A stretch of 12,320 nucleotides of DNA from Caryophanales bacterium UBA6331 (GCA_002438065.1 DJSP01000095.1:1-12320); one strand, 5' to 3'. Counted from the first letter of the stretch, positions 1 to 7,601 are shown. The notes: generated by a model from the letters alone, not told the origin. Program-made: numbers and translations.

Positions 1-14
1 AATTCCTATTATAT

Positions 15-82
15 AAAAAATAGCACAAACTATTATTTTATTGTCATTAATAAAATAAAAAAGTCTATGTGCTATATATTTT
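15..82. terminator. Long imperfect hairpin, probable bidirectional terminator
   Basis: Positions 20-27 (ATAGCACA) pair with 68-75 (TGTGCTAT), 29-31 with 62-64, and 33-42 (TTATTTTATT) with 49-58 (AATAAAATAA) around a 6-nt loop. The structure therefore has about 21 base pairs broken by small internal loops. On the minus strand the stem is followed directly by six T (complement of 15-20); on the plus strand it is followed by a weaker T run at 79-82. It most likely ends transcription of the gene left of the window. A MITE-like palindrome is possible but untested. Confidence 0.5.
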
Positions 83-131
83 ATAAAATTGTTTAAGTTG
101 GGATTTAGTAGCAAATGAAAGGAAAGTACTA

Positions 132-428
132 ATGGAAGACAATAAATTAATTATATATAAAAATGGTGAAGGCAATATTATAGTAGATGCTATTTATAAA
201 GATGAAACTTTATGGCTATCACAAAAGGTAATGTCAAAAGTTTTTGATGTTGGCGTTCCAGCAATTTCTAAACATTTAAAAAATATATTTGAAGAGCAGG
301 AATTAGATAAAAATTTAGTTGTTTCCAAAATGGAAATAACTGCTGATGACGGAAAAAAGTATAATATGACTATTTATAGTTTAATGATATCAATTGTATT
401 AGCGTTTATAATTAGAGTAGCATTATAA
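132..428 (+). pseudogene. RhuM-family protein, N-terminal fragment (decayed)
   Basis: The first ~80 residues match the N-terminal domain of RhuM-type proteins as I recall it: an IIYKNGEGNI-like opening, then 'ETLWLSQKVMSKVFDV' (usual form: TVWLTQ.QMAELF), 'ISKHLKNIFEEQELD' and 'KKYNMTIYSL'. The family is found in pathogenicity islands and beside mobile or defence genes; its biochemical role is not settled. Full-length members run to roughly 300 residues or more. Here the reading frame loses similarity where 'DMIISIGYR.N' is expected and stops at residue 98. Traces of the expected continuation can be guessed in the other frames just before 428, so frameshifts plus deletion of the rest are likely. 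A good ribosome binding site (AAAGGAAAG, 119-127) precedes the ATG, so a short peptide could still be made. No function is expected of it. Confidence 0.6.
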
Positions 429-456
429 TTCTAAATAAGGTAAAATAAAAAAGAAA

Positions 457-557
457 GAAGTGATTAAAGCTGATATGTATCAAAAAAGAAAAATAAGAGC
501 AGAAAAGAAAAATAATGATAGCCAAAGAAAATAATTATCAGTTGAAATTTTGTGGTA
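457..557 (+). repeat. Direct repeat copy 1: relic of the rbgA 5' end
   Basis: This stretch aligns without gaps to 1461-1561 (offset 1004 bp) at 87 of 101 positions by my count. The unit begins inside the rbgA ribosome binding site (GAAGTGAT), includes the start codon (ATG at 475) and continues through about 27 codons. Similarity ends at the GTGGTA of the expected WYPGHM motif. The unit is too long and too similar for chance even in AT-rich DNA. Confidence 0.85.
475..534 (+). pseudogene. Truncated rbgA (ylqF) 5' fragment
   Basis: Reading from the ATG at 475 gives MYQKRKIRAEKKNNDSQRK and then a stop. This corresponds to MYQKRKMRQEKKNNDNQGK at the start of the intact rbgA at 1479. The homologous sequence continues past the stop to about 557 and is then replaced by unrelated DNA. 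The Shine-Dalgarno sequence is still recognisable (AGAAGTGAT, 456-464). It is best read as the left-over 5' end of an rbgA gene displaced when the region 558-1460 arrived, not as a functional small gene. Confidence 0.7.
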
Positions 558-583
558 AAGAATGACTTATATAAACTCTCTTT

Positions 584-626
584 AAAGCTCTTATTTCATA
601 AGGCTTTTAATTAAATTTCTTTTTTA
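584..626 (+). terminator. Rho-independent terminator
   Basis: AAAGC (584-588) and CTTAT (590-594) pair with ATAAG (598-602) and GCTTT (603-607), with one bulged T at 589 and a 3-nt loop. A T-rich tail (607-625, including TTTTTT at 620-625) follows. It would stop transcripts coming from the RhuM fragment and separate them from the glycosylase-like gene, which then needs its own promoter between about 627 and 700. I see no convincing -35/-10 pair there. Confidence 0.6.
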
Positions 627-712
627 CAATTTTTAATAAAAAATTAACAAAAATATAAGAAAAAACGGGTAATAGCTACTTAAAGAAACTTTGTTCTAAG
701 AAGGTGAATATT

Positions 713-1471
713 TTGAAGATAGAAGATTTAAGAAAAGATTATGATGAATTACAAGTTAAATATGGTGCTAAGGAATTAGATTCTATATATAATGGTGGAT
801 GTGAAAATAATCCTGATATATGTTTTGTTTTTATGAATCCTACAGGGAAAAATATTGCTAGTGATAAATCTTGGAAAGGTAGAAAGTCTCCATGGTTAGG
901 AACTAAAAATATATGGAAGTTGTTCTATAAAGTTGATTTATTAAGTGAAGAAACATTTAACAAAATTCAAGAAAAGAAACCAAAAGAATGGGATTATGAG
1001 TTTTGCAACTATGTTTACGAAGAAATTGAAAAAAATAAATTGTTTATTACTAATTTAGGTAAATGTACACAAATAGATGCAAGACCATTGCCTGATGAAG
1101 TGCTGAAAAAATATCTTGATTTATTATTCAAAGAAATAAACATAATTAAACCAAAAATAATTATTACTTTTGGAAACCAAGTTAGTTCTATTATTTTAAA
1201 TAAAAAGATATCTGTATCTGAAAATAGAAAAAAATGTCAAAAAATACAAATTAATAAAGAAGAATATAAAGTTTATCCTGTTTATTATCCAGTAGGGAAT
1301 GGCATATTTAATATTGATAAATCGATAGAAGATATAAAATGGATAATTGAAAATAAAATAAAAAAAGAAGAATATAGTAATGAAAAAGAATCAAATAGCA
1401 TAACTAATCAAAAATTAATTATAGATAATTTTTTAAATGTAACAAGAATGATAGAAAATGGAAGTGATTAA
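713..1471 (+). CDS. Uracil-DNA glycosylase family-like protein
   Basis: This is a predicted base-excision enzyme of the uracil-DNA glycosylase superfamily, which hydrolyses the N-glycosidic bond of uracil or another damaged base. Visible motifs are 'FVFMNPTGKNIA' near residue 40 (the GxxP-like water-activating region, here MNPTG), 'WLGTKNIWKLF', 'FITNLGKCTQ', 'IIITFGNQVSS' and a C-terminal 'YPVGNG' in the position of the HPS-like loop. The four-cysteine Fe-S pattern of family 4 is not obvious. About 40 polar residues follow the last core helix. I prefer TTG 713 as start because AGAAGGTG (699-706) makes a well-spaced binding site; GTG 704 lies inside that site. The stop codon falls within the rbgA repeat unit, eight bases before the rbgA ATG, so the two are probably co-transcribed. 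The gene sits between direct repeats of the rbgA 5' end and looks like acquired cargo. Superfamily call fairly sure; substrate unknown. Confidence 0.65.
   Translation: MKIEDLRKDYDELQVKYGAKELDSIYNGGCENNPDICFVFMNPTGKNIASDKSWKGRKSPWLGTKNIWKLFYKVDLLSEETFNKIQEKKPKEWDYEFCNYVYEEIEKNKLFITNLGKCTQIDARPLPDEVLKKYLDLLFKEINIIKPKIIITFGNQVSSIILNKKISVSENRKKCQKIQINKEEYKVYPVYYPVGNGIFNIDKSIEDIKWIIENKIKKEEYSNEKESNSITNQKLIIDNFLNVTRMIENGSD
1460..1468 (+). promoter_or_regulatory. Ribosome binding site that fixes the rbgA start
   Basis: GGAAGTGAT differs from the consensus GGAGGTGAT by one base and ends 10 nt before ATG 1479. The in-frame ATG at 1458 has no such site and would start before it, so 1479 is the likely start. 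The same element is preserved in the relic copy (456-464). Confidence 0.6.
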
Positions 1472-1561
1472 AGTGGATATGTATCAAAAAAGAAAAATGA
1501 GACAAGAAAAGAAAAATAATGATAATCAAGGAAAATATTCATTAATTGGAATTTCGTGGTA
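1461..1561 (+). repeat. Direct repeat copy 2: intact rbgA 5' end
   Basis: Functional partner of the repeat at 457-557. It covers the rbgA ribosome binding site, start codon and first 27 or so codons. It also contains the stop codon of the glycosylase-like gene (1469-1471), so the cargo gene ends inside the repeat. Confidence 0.85.
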
Positions 1562-2378
1562 TCCTGGGCATATGAAGAAAACCAAGGATGAAATTAAAAA
1601 AATAATGCCAGTTATAGATATCGTATTTGAAATAATTGATGCTAGAATACCACTATCTTCTAAAATTAAAGATATAGATGATATTACTAGAAATAAAGAT
1701 AAAATACTTATAATGTCTAAGGCTGATTTATGTGATATAAATGAAACTAATAAATGGGTTAAATATTATGAAAATAAAGGTTATAATGTAGTATTAGTTA
1801 ATTTAAGCGATAATAATGATTATAAGAAAGTTATTGAATTAATTAATAAGGTAGCTAAAAATATTAATTTAAAGAGAAAAGAAAAAGGTTTAAAAGAAAA
1901 AGAATTAAAAGCATTAGTTATTGGAATACCTAATGTTGGTAAGAGTACTTTAATTAATAATTTAGCTGGTAAAAAAGTGGCTAAAACTGGTAATATGCCG
2001 GGAGTTACAAGAAATAATGTGTGGTTAAAAACTAAATATAAAGTATTAGTGCTTGATACACCGGGAATATTATGGCCAAAATTTGATGAAGAAAGAGTTG
2101 CTCTTAATTTATGTGTTTTTAGTGCAATTAAAGAGGATGTTATCCCATTATATGATGTTGCTAGTTATATATTAAAAGTATTAAGTGAAAGATATCCTAA
2201 TATATTATGTGAGAGATTTAAAATTAATGAATTTAATGATGATGCATTTGATGCGATTGCTAAAAATATTGGATCTATTAAAAATGGAGAAGCAGATTAT
2301 AATCGTACAGCCAAATATATAATTAATGAAATAAAGTTAGAACATATAAAAGGAATTACGTTTGATTATGAAAAATAA
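1479..2378 (+). CDS. rbgA: Ribosome biogenesis GTPase RbgA (YlqF)
   Basis: This is a circularly permuted GTPase needed for late assembly of the 50S ribosomal subunit in Firmicutes, acting on cytoplasmic pre-50S particles. The order G4-G1-G3 is visible: SKAD at residues 80-83 (G4), GIPNVGKST at 149-157 (P-loop, G1), the NMPGVT segment (G2 region) and DTPGI at 193-197 (G3). WYPGHM near residue 27 is the family signature. Length (299 aa) is normal; the basic N-terminal tail MYQKRKMRQEKKNN precedes the core. Start chosen from the ribosome binding site at 1460-1468. It overlaps rnhB by a few bases, the same neighbour as in B. subtilis (ylqF-rnhB). The first ~100 bp exist a second time at 457-557 as a relic. 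Confidence 0.95.
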   Translation: MYQKRKMRQEKKNNDNQGKYSLIGISWYPGHMKKTKDEIKKIMPVIDIVFEIIDARIPLSSKIKDIDDITRNKDKILIMSKADLCDINETNKWVKYYENKGYNVVLVNLSDNNDYKKVIELINKVAKNINLKRKEKGLKEKELKALVIGIPNVGKSTLINNLAGKKVAKTGNMPGVTRNNVWLKTKYKVLVLDTPGILWPKFDEERVALNLCVFSAIKEDVIPLYDVASYILKVLSERYPNILCERFKINEFNDDAFDAIAKNIGSIKNGEADYNRTAKYIINEIKLEHIKGITFDYEK

Positions 2379-3021
2379 TATGTTAAGTTATGAACAAGAG
2401 TTATATGATAAAGGTATTAAATATATTGCTGGGGTAGATGAAGTTGGACGTGGGCCTTTAGTTGGGCCGGTTGTTACAGCAGCAGTTATTTTACCTGTGG
2501 GATATTTTAATGGATTAATAAATGATTCTAAAAAATTATCAGAAAAAAGAAGAAATGAATTATATGAAATTATAATGAGAGATGCATTAAGTGTTTCAAT
2601 TGGAATGATGGATAATAAAGTAATAGATGATATAAATATTTATGAAGCAACAAAACTTGCAATGTATCAAGCTATAAATAATTTAGAGATTAAGCCGGAA
2701 TATGTTCTTATTGATGCAATGAAGTTAAGTGATTTAGAAATGCCAAGTGAAAGTATTATTAAAGGTGATAGTAAATCGGAATCAATAGCGGCAGCTTCAA
2801 TTGTTGCAAAAGTTACTAGAGATAGAACGATGTATGAGTTAGATAAAAAATTTCCGGAGTATGGATTTAAAAATCATAAAGGTTATCCAACTAAAGCTCA
2901 TTTAGAAGCAATTAAAAAATATGGACTACTTGATAATTATAGGTTTACTTTTGGACCAGTCCGTGATTTAATATTAAATGGTGAGAAAAATGAAAGAAAA
3001 ATTAGGAAAACGAATTTTTAA
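2368..3021 (+). CDS. rnhB: Ribonuclease HII
   Basis: Cytoplasmic endonuclease that cuts the RNA strand of RNA-DNA hybrids and 5' of single ribonucleotides in DNA. The four carboxylates of the metal site are present: D24 and E25 in GVDEVGRGP, D116 in LIDAMK and D134 in IKGDSKSES (numbering from ATG 2368). 'IAAASIVAKVTRDR' and 'HKGYPTKAH' are further family signatures. Length (217 aa) is typical. The start is uncertain: AAGGAA (2350-2355) lies 6 nt before TTG 2362 and 12 nt before ATG 2368, and ATG 2380 is also possible. All lie at or next to the rbgA stop, so translation is probably coupled. The 3' end overlaps the next gene by about 30 bp. Confidence 0.94.
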   Translation: MKNNMLSYEQELYDKGIKYIAGVDEVGRGPLVGPVVTAAVILPVGYFNGLINDSKKLSEKRRNELYEIIMRDALSVSIGMMDNKVIDDINIYEATKLAMYQAINNLEIKPEYVLIDAMKLSDLEMPSESIIKGDSKSESIAAASIVAKVTRDRTMYELDKKFPEYGFKNHKGYPTKAHLEAIKKYGLLDNYRFTFGPVRDLILNGEKNERKIRKTNF

Positions 3022-5056
3022 AAATAGTGTGGGTTTCTTAACTTTGATTTTTTTTATAGAAATTATTTTAAGAATAAACCTTTCATATAAAATATTAGAT
3101 TGGGATATTTTTAGAATATTTATATCTTCTTGTGGTTTTGGAATTGTACTTGGTTTAATAAGTTCTTTATTTAAAAATACTGGAAGTAAGATATTTAAAA
3201 CAATTATAAGTGTAGCACTTACTTTGTATGCATGGATAGAAGTTAATTTATATAACTATCTAGGATTTTTTATGGGAACTGGTAATGCGGAACAAGGAAC
3301 TAAAGTTGTAGATTATATTAAAGAATATATTGCTGCTGCTAATTGGAAAAGTTATTTGCTATTAATTCCTTTAGTGTTATATCTTTTTTATATTTGGTTT
3401 TTAGATAAAAAAATAAAAGAATATAAATTAAATAAGACTACTTATTTTGAATTTAAAATAGAAAGTAATAGAAATAAATTATTAACTGTTGCTGCCTATG
3501 TAATTGTAGTAATTTTTGTTTGTATAATGTATTATGGAACTTTAACAATTAAGTTTATGCAAAATAATTTACAAACTATTAGTAATAAAAATTTAATTCT
3601 TACAAATGATAATCCAAATTTAAATGTAAGTCAGTTTGGAGTGTATGCTTTTGGTTTTAGTGATGTTGTAATAAATACATTTGATATTAATGTTGATATT
3701 AGTGATGATATTATTAATAATAATCAAAATAGTGTTGTAGCAAATGATGAAGCAGCTAGAAATATTGATGATACAGCTTGGAATGAAGTAATTAATAATG
3801 AAAAGAATTCAACTTATAATAAATTAAATAATTATTTTATTAGTAGAGAGATTACTCCTAAAAATGATAAAACAGGTATTTATGAAGGAAAGAATTTAAT
3901 AGTTATATTAATGGAATCTACTAACTATATTGCAATTAATAAAGATAGATATCCTACAATTTATAAGTTATGGAGTGAAGGTACATCATTTAGAAATAAT
4001 TATAGTCCAAGAAATAGTTGCTCTACTGGTAATAATGAAATGACAGTAATGACTAGTTTATATACTATTAATCAAACATGTACTGCTAATAGATATAAAA
4101 ATAATGTATATCCGGAATCTATATTTAATATGTTTAAAGATTTAAATTATGTTACAACAAGTTATCATGATTATGGAGATCATTATTATTCTAGAAAAAC
4201 TATCCATAAAAATATGGGAAGTGGACAATATTATAATGCATCTGATTTAAATATTAAGTGGAGTAGTTTATATGAAGAATGGCCTAGTGATACTGATTTA
4301 ATTAAGACAAGTGTTCCTCATTTTATTAATGAAGATAAATTTATGGTATTTTTAACATCAGTTACTACTCATCAACCTTATGGTGTTGATAGTGAATATG
4401 GTAATAAGAATTTAGATAAATTAAGTGATACTGATTATCCAATTACAATTAAAAGATATATGTCTAAGATGTATGAACTTGATAAGGCTTTGGAATTATT
4501 ATTAGATGAATTAGAGAAGGCTGGAAAGCTTGAGGACACCGTAATCGCATTATTTGGTGATCATTATCCTTATGGACTTAGTACAAGTTCTATTTCAGAA
4601 GTAGTTGGATATGATGCAAGTGTTGATAATGAGATGGATAGAACTCCAATGATTATATATAATTATGGACAAGAACCAGAAATAGTTGAAGATTATACTT
4701 CATTAGTTGATTTATTACCTACATTATTAAATATGTTTGGTATTGATTATGATCCAAGATTGTATTTTGGTAACGACATATTTTCAGAATATGATCATAG
4801 AGCTTATTTTGCTGATGGTTCTTGGCAAGATAAAATAGGCTATTATAGTGCGTCTAAAGGAATATTTACACCTAAAGATGAAAATAATACATATACTAAT
4901 CAAGAAATAATTGATATTAATAAACAGATAAGTTTAAAACAACAGATGAGTGCACTCGCAATAAAAAATGATTATTTTAATTATTTGTTTAAAAAATTAG
5001 AAGAATATAGTAATACTTCTTATATAGCAAATAGTAGTAATAGAAATGAGGAATAA
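2990..5056 (+). CDS. LtaS-like membrane phosphoglycerol transferase (sulfatase fold)
   Basis: This is a member of the lipoteichoic acid synthase/alkaline phosphatase superfamily. Such enzymes move glycerophosphate from phosphatidylglycerol onto a growing polymer outside the membrane. Five hydrophobic segments lie within roughly residues 10-190, then a large extracytoplasmic domain. Catalytic-type residues are present (from ATG 2990): E309 in LMESTN, candidate nucleophile T346 in SCSTGNNE, H461 in TTHQPY, and D524-H525 in LFGDHYPY. This matches the E/T/H/DH set of LtaS. ATG 2990 has GGTGAG (2980-2985) just upstream; ATG 2978 lacks a site. The gene overlaps rnhB and ends 1 nt before topA, so it is inside the operon. 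Whether it is the main LTA synthase, a primase or another teichoic-type transferase cannot be told. LTA made here would need glycolipid anchor genes not in the window. Confidence 0.85.
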   Translation: MKEKLGKRIFKNSVGFLTLIFFIEIILRINLSYKILDWDIFRIFISSCGFGIVLGLISSLFKNTGSKIFKTIISVALTLYAWIEVNLYNYLGFFMGTGNAEQGTKVVDYIKEYIAAANWKSYLLLIPLVLYLFYIWFLDKKIKEYKLNKTTYFEFKIESNRNKLLTVAAYVIVVIFVCIMYYGTLTIKFMQNNLQTISNKNLILTNDNPNLNVSQFGVYAFGFSDVVINTFDINVDISDDIINNNQNSVVANDEAARNIDDTAWNEVINNEKNSTYNKLNNYFISREITPKNDKTGIYEGKNLIVILMESTNYIAINKDRYPTIYKLWSEGTSFRNNYSPRNSCSTGNNEMTVMTSLYTINQTCTANRYKNNVYPESIFNMFKDLNYVTTSYHDYGDHYYSRKTIHKNMGSGQYYNASDLNIKWSSLYEEWPSDTDLIKTSVPHFINEDKFMVFLTSVTTHQPYGVDSEYGNKNLDKLSDTDYPITIKRYMSKMYELDKALELLLDELEKAGKLEDTVIALFGDHYPYGLSTSSISEVVGYDASVDNEMDRTPMIIYNYGQEPEIVEDYTSLVDLLPTLLNMFGIDYDPRLYFGNDIFSEYDHRAYFADGSWQDKIGYYSASKGIFTPKDENNTYTNQEIIDINKQISLKQQMSALAIKNDYFNYLFKKLEEYSNTSYIANSSNRNEE

Positions 5057-5057
5057 A

Positions 5058-7079
5058 ATGAATTTAGTTATTGTAGAATCTCCAAGTAAAACTAAAACAA
5101 TTGGTAATTATTTAGGTAGTAATTATAAAGTAGTTTCTAGTAAAGGACATATTAGAGATCTTGCAACAACAGGTAAATATGGTTTAGGAATTGATATTGA
5201 AAATAATTTTAAGCCAAATTATACTGTAATTAAGGGTAAATCTAGTGTAATAAAAGAACTTAAAAATGATGTTAAAAAAAGTGATATGGTCTATCTAGCA
5301 ACCGATCCCGACCGTGAAGGAGAGGCAATAAGTTGGCATTTAAAAGATGCTTTAGGAATAGATGATAAAGACTATGAGAGAGTAGTGTTTAATGAAATTA
5401 CACATGATGCGGTTATTAATGCATTTAAAAATCCAAGAAAGATTGATGAAAATTTAGTTAAATCTCAAGAAACTAGAAGAATGTTAGATCGTATTATTGG
5501 TTTTAGATTATCTAAATTAATGCAATCAAAAACAGGTGGAAAGTCAGCTGGACGTGTTCAATCAGTTGCTCTTAAACTAATTGTTGACAGAGAAAGAGAA
5601 ATTAATGCTTTTAATCCTGAAGAATATTGGACAATAAGTGCTTTATTTCCTAAATTTAATGCTGATTTAGATAAATATAAAAATAAAAAAATTGAGATAT
5701 CTAATGAGGATGAAGCAAATAATGTTTTAAATTCACTAGGCAAAGATTTTAAAGTTACTACTGTAGTTAAAAAAGAAAAAAATCGAAAAGGTGTTATGCC
5801 GTTTACAACTAGTACTTTACAACAAGCGTGTGCTAATAAACTTAATTTTGGTGCTTCTAAAACAATGCGTGTTGCCCAAAAACTTTATGAGTCAGTTGAT
5901 TTAGGCAAAGAATCTGTTGGTTTGATAACTTACATGAGAACTGATTCAACAAGACTATCTAATATGTTTATAGATGAAGCTCATAAATTTATTGAAGAAA
6001 ACTATGGCAAAAAATATATTGGAGCTGTTAAAAAATCTAAAGAAAAAGCAAATGTTCAAGATGCTCATGAAGCAATTAGACCGACATCACTTAAAAGAAC
6101 ACCAGAATCTGTTAAACAATACTTAACAAATGATGAATATAAAGTTTATAGTATTATTTATGCTAGAGCTTTAGCTTCTTTAATGGCTGATGGTAAGGTA
6201 TTAGCAACAACTATTTTATTAGATAATAATAATTATGAATTTAAAGCAACTGGACAAATTGAATGTTTTGATGGTTATTTAAAAGTATATCGTAAGTATG
6301 TTGATGTTGATGATGTTATTTTACCTGATATTGAAGAAGGCACTATACTTAACGCGGATGAAGTTAAGAAGGAACAACACTTTACTAAACCACCTGCAAG
6401 ATTTACTGAAAGTTCATTAATTAAAGAATTAGAAGCTTTAGGTATTGGTAGACCATCAACCTATGCTAAAATATTAGATGTAATTAAAGAAAGAGCTTAT
6501 GTTAGATTAGAAGATAAAAAGTTTGTACCTACGGAAGTTGGAATTGAAACAACTGATAAATTACAAGAATTTTTCTCAAGTATAATTAATGTGGATTATA
6601 CAGCTAATATGGAAAATGATTTGGATTTAATTGCCGAAAATAAAGAAGATTATATTAAAGTATTAAAAGAATTTTATGGTGATTTTGAACCATTAGTTAA
6701 AAAAGCTTTTGAGGAAATGGAGAAAAAAGCACCAGAAGTTACTGGGGAAAAATGTCCAAAATGTGGATCTGATTTAGTTATTAGAACTAGCAGATATGGT
6801 AAATTTACGGCTTGTTCTAATTATCCGACTTGTAAGTATATTAAACCTGAAGAGAAAAAGATTGAAGAAGTATGTGACTGCCCAAATTGTGATGGTAAAA
6901 TAGTAGTTAAACGTTCTAAAAAAGGTAAGGTTTTCTATGGTTGTAATAATTATCCAAAATGTAAAACCGCCTTGTGGGATGAACCAACAGGCGAAAAATG
7001 TCCTAAATGTGGAAACTTATTAGTGTATAAGGGTAAAGATAGAACTATAAAATGTAGTAGTTGTGATTATACAAAATAA
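5058..7079 (+). CDS. topA: DNA topoisomerase I (type IA)
   Basis: Relaxes negative supercoils through a transient 5'-phosphotyrosine link. The N-terminal TOPRIM domain shows VIVESPSK (catalytic Glu) and ATDPDREGE with metal-binding D83, D85 and E87. The active-site tyrosine is Y292 in LITYMRTDST. 'RFTESSLIKELEALGIGRPSTYA' region residues of the core are intact. Three C-terminal four-cysteine zinc ribbons follow: CPKCG...CSNYPTC, CPNCD...CNNYPKC and CPKCG...CSSC. Length (673 aa) is normal. ATG 5058 is preceded by GAGGAA (5048-5053); ATG 5046 would contain that site. It follows the LtaS-like stop by one base. topA also lies downstream of rbgA-rnhB in Bacillus, but the genes between them differ. 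Confidence 0.96.
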   Translation: MNLVIVESPSKTKTIGNYLGSNYKVVSSKGHIRDLATTGKYGLGIDIENNFKPNYTVIKGKSSVIKELKNDVKKSDMVYLATDPDREGEAISWHLKDALGIDDKDYERVVFNEITHDAVINAFKNPRKIDENLVKSQETRRMLDRIIGFRLSKLMQSKTGGKSAGRVQSVALKLIVDREREINAFNPEEYWTISALFPKFNADLDKYKNKKIEISNEDEANNVLNSLGKDFKVTTVVKKEKNRKGVMPFTTSTLQQACANKLNFGASKTMRVAQKLYESVDLGKESVGLITYMRTDSTRLSNMFIDEAHKFIEENYGKKYIGAVKKSKEKANVQDAHEAIRPTSLKRTPESVKQYLTNDEYKVYSIIYARALASLMADGKVLATTILLDNNNYEFKATGQIECFDGYLKVYRKYVDVDDVILPDIEEGTILNADEVKKEQHFTKPPARFTESSLIKELEALGIGRPSTYAKILDVIKERAYVRLEDKKFVPTEVGIETTDKLQEFFSSIINVDYTANMENDLDLIAENKEDYIKVLKEFYGDFEPLVKKAFEEMEKKAPEVTGEKCPKCGSDLVIRTSRYGKFTACSNYPTCKYIKPEEKKIEEVCDCPNCDGKIVVKRSKKGKVFYGCNNYPKCKTALWDEPTGEKCPKCGNLLVYKGKDRTIKCSSCDYTK

Positions 7080-7083
7080 AATT

Positions 7084-7109
7084 AAGTGCCAGTTTATGGT
7101 GCTTTTTTT
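7084..7109 (+). terminator. Rho-independent terminator after topA
   Basis: AAGTGCCA (7084-7091) pairs with TGGTGCTT (7097-7104), with two G-U pairs and a 5-nt loop, followed by a run of T to 7109. It begins five bases after the topA stop and closes the rbgA-topA unit. Confidence 0.75.
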
Positions 7110-7121
7110 AATTTATTAGAA

Positions 7122-7127
7122 TATAAT
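7122..7127 (+). promoter_or_regulatory. -10 box (TATAAT) of the small helical gene
   Basis: A perfect TATAAT lies 40 bases before the ATG at 7162 and just after the topA terminator. Transcription would start near 7134, giving a leader of about 28 nt. No good -35 box is visible; the terminator occupies that place. Confidence 0.45.
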
Positions 7128-7134
7128 TCGTAAC

Positions 7135-7158
7135 ATCAGCCATTATAATAATGGTGAT
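7135..7158 (+). promoter_or_regulatory. Inverted repeat across the transcript start and ribosome binding site
   Basis: CCATTAT (7140-7146) and ATAATGG (7148-7154) are perfect inverted arms around one base. ATCA (7135-7138) and TGAT (7155-7158) extend them with one bulged G at 7139. The right arm contains the presumed Shine-Dalgarno GGTGAT (7153-7158). It could be a repressor operator near the transcription start or, less likely with so small a loop, an RNA fold hiding the binding site. Confidence 0.4.
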
Positions 7159-7161
7159 AAA

Positions 7162-7599
7162 ATGATAGATGAATATGAAATACTAAATTATGTTTATAAA
7201 AACGCTAAAATGGGTGCTGATAGTACTAATACTTTATTAAAATCTTTAGAAAATAAAGATAATAAAATAACAGAAGTTGTAAATGATATACTAAATAGTT
7301 ATAATTCGTTTTTAAAACAATCGGAAAGTTTGCTAAAATCAATGAACGAAAAAGGTAAAGGATTTAGTCCTTTTACAAATATGTCTGCTGATATGGGAAT
7401 AAAGATGCAAGTTCTAAAAGATAATAGTGATTCAGCTATTGCAGATATGCTTATTAATGGGCTTACAATGGGTGAAATTGAAATGACAAAGATGTTTTCT
7501 TGCTTTGATGAAAATGTAGATAGAGATATTAAAAAATTAATTAGAGATTTTAAAGATTTTCAAACTAATGCGATTGCTAAGCTTAAAAAATATTTATAA
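7162..7599 (+). CDS. Hypothetical small helical protein
   Basis: I do not recognise this 145-residue protein. It has no signal peptide and no membrane segment, so it should be cytoplasmic. The sequence is rich in heptad-like hydrophobic spacing and Lys/Asn/Glu, with likely long helices around residues 5-28, 33-63, 72-100 and 105-143. That suggests a four-helix-bundle or ferritin-like fold, but the Glu/His iron-ligand pattern of ferritins is not evident. The only glycine-rich break is near KGKGFSPF (residues 64-72). It is a single-gene unit: terminator before it (7084-7109), its own TATAAT, a palindromic leader and a terminator after it (7602-7623). The ribosome binding site is GGTGAT, 3 nt before the ATG. 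Base composition matches its neighbours. Confidence 0.75.
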   Translation: MIDEYEILNYVYKNAKMGADSTNTLLKSLENKDNKITEVVNDILNSYNSFLKQSESLLKSMNEKGKGFSPFTNMSADMGIKMQVLKDNSDSAIADMLINGLTMGEIEMTKMFSCFDENVDRDIKKLIRDFKDFQTNAIAKLKKYL

Positions 7600-7601
7600 T
7601 G

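Noticed and set aside
5558..5743. Minus-strand open frame inside topA
   Set aside because: It lies wholly inside a well-supported gene, has a low-complexity Leu/Ser composition and shows no start signals; it is a shadow frame.
1458..7079. Mycoplasma-type code (UGA = Trp)
   Set aside because: Conserved Trp positions use TGG, no in-frame TGA occurs in the conserved genes, and rel ends on TGA directly at the dtd start.
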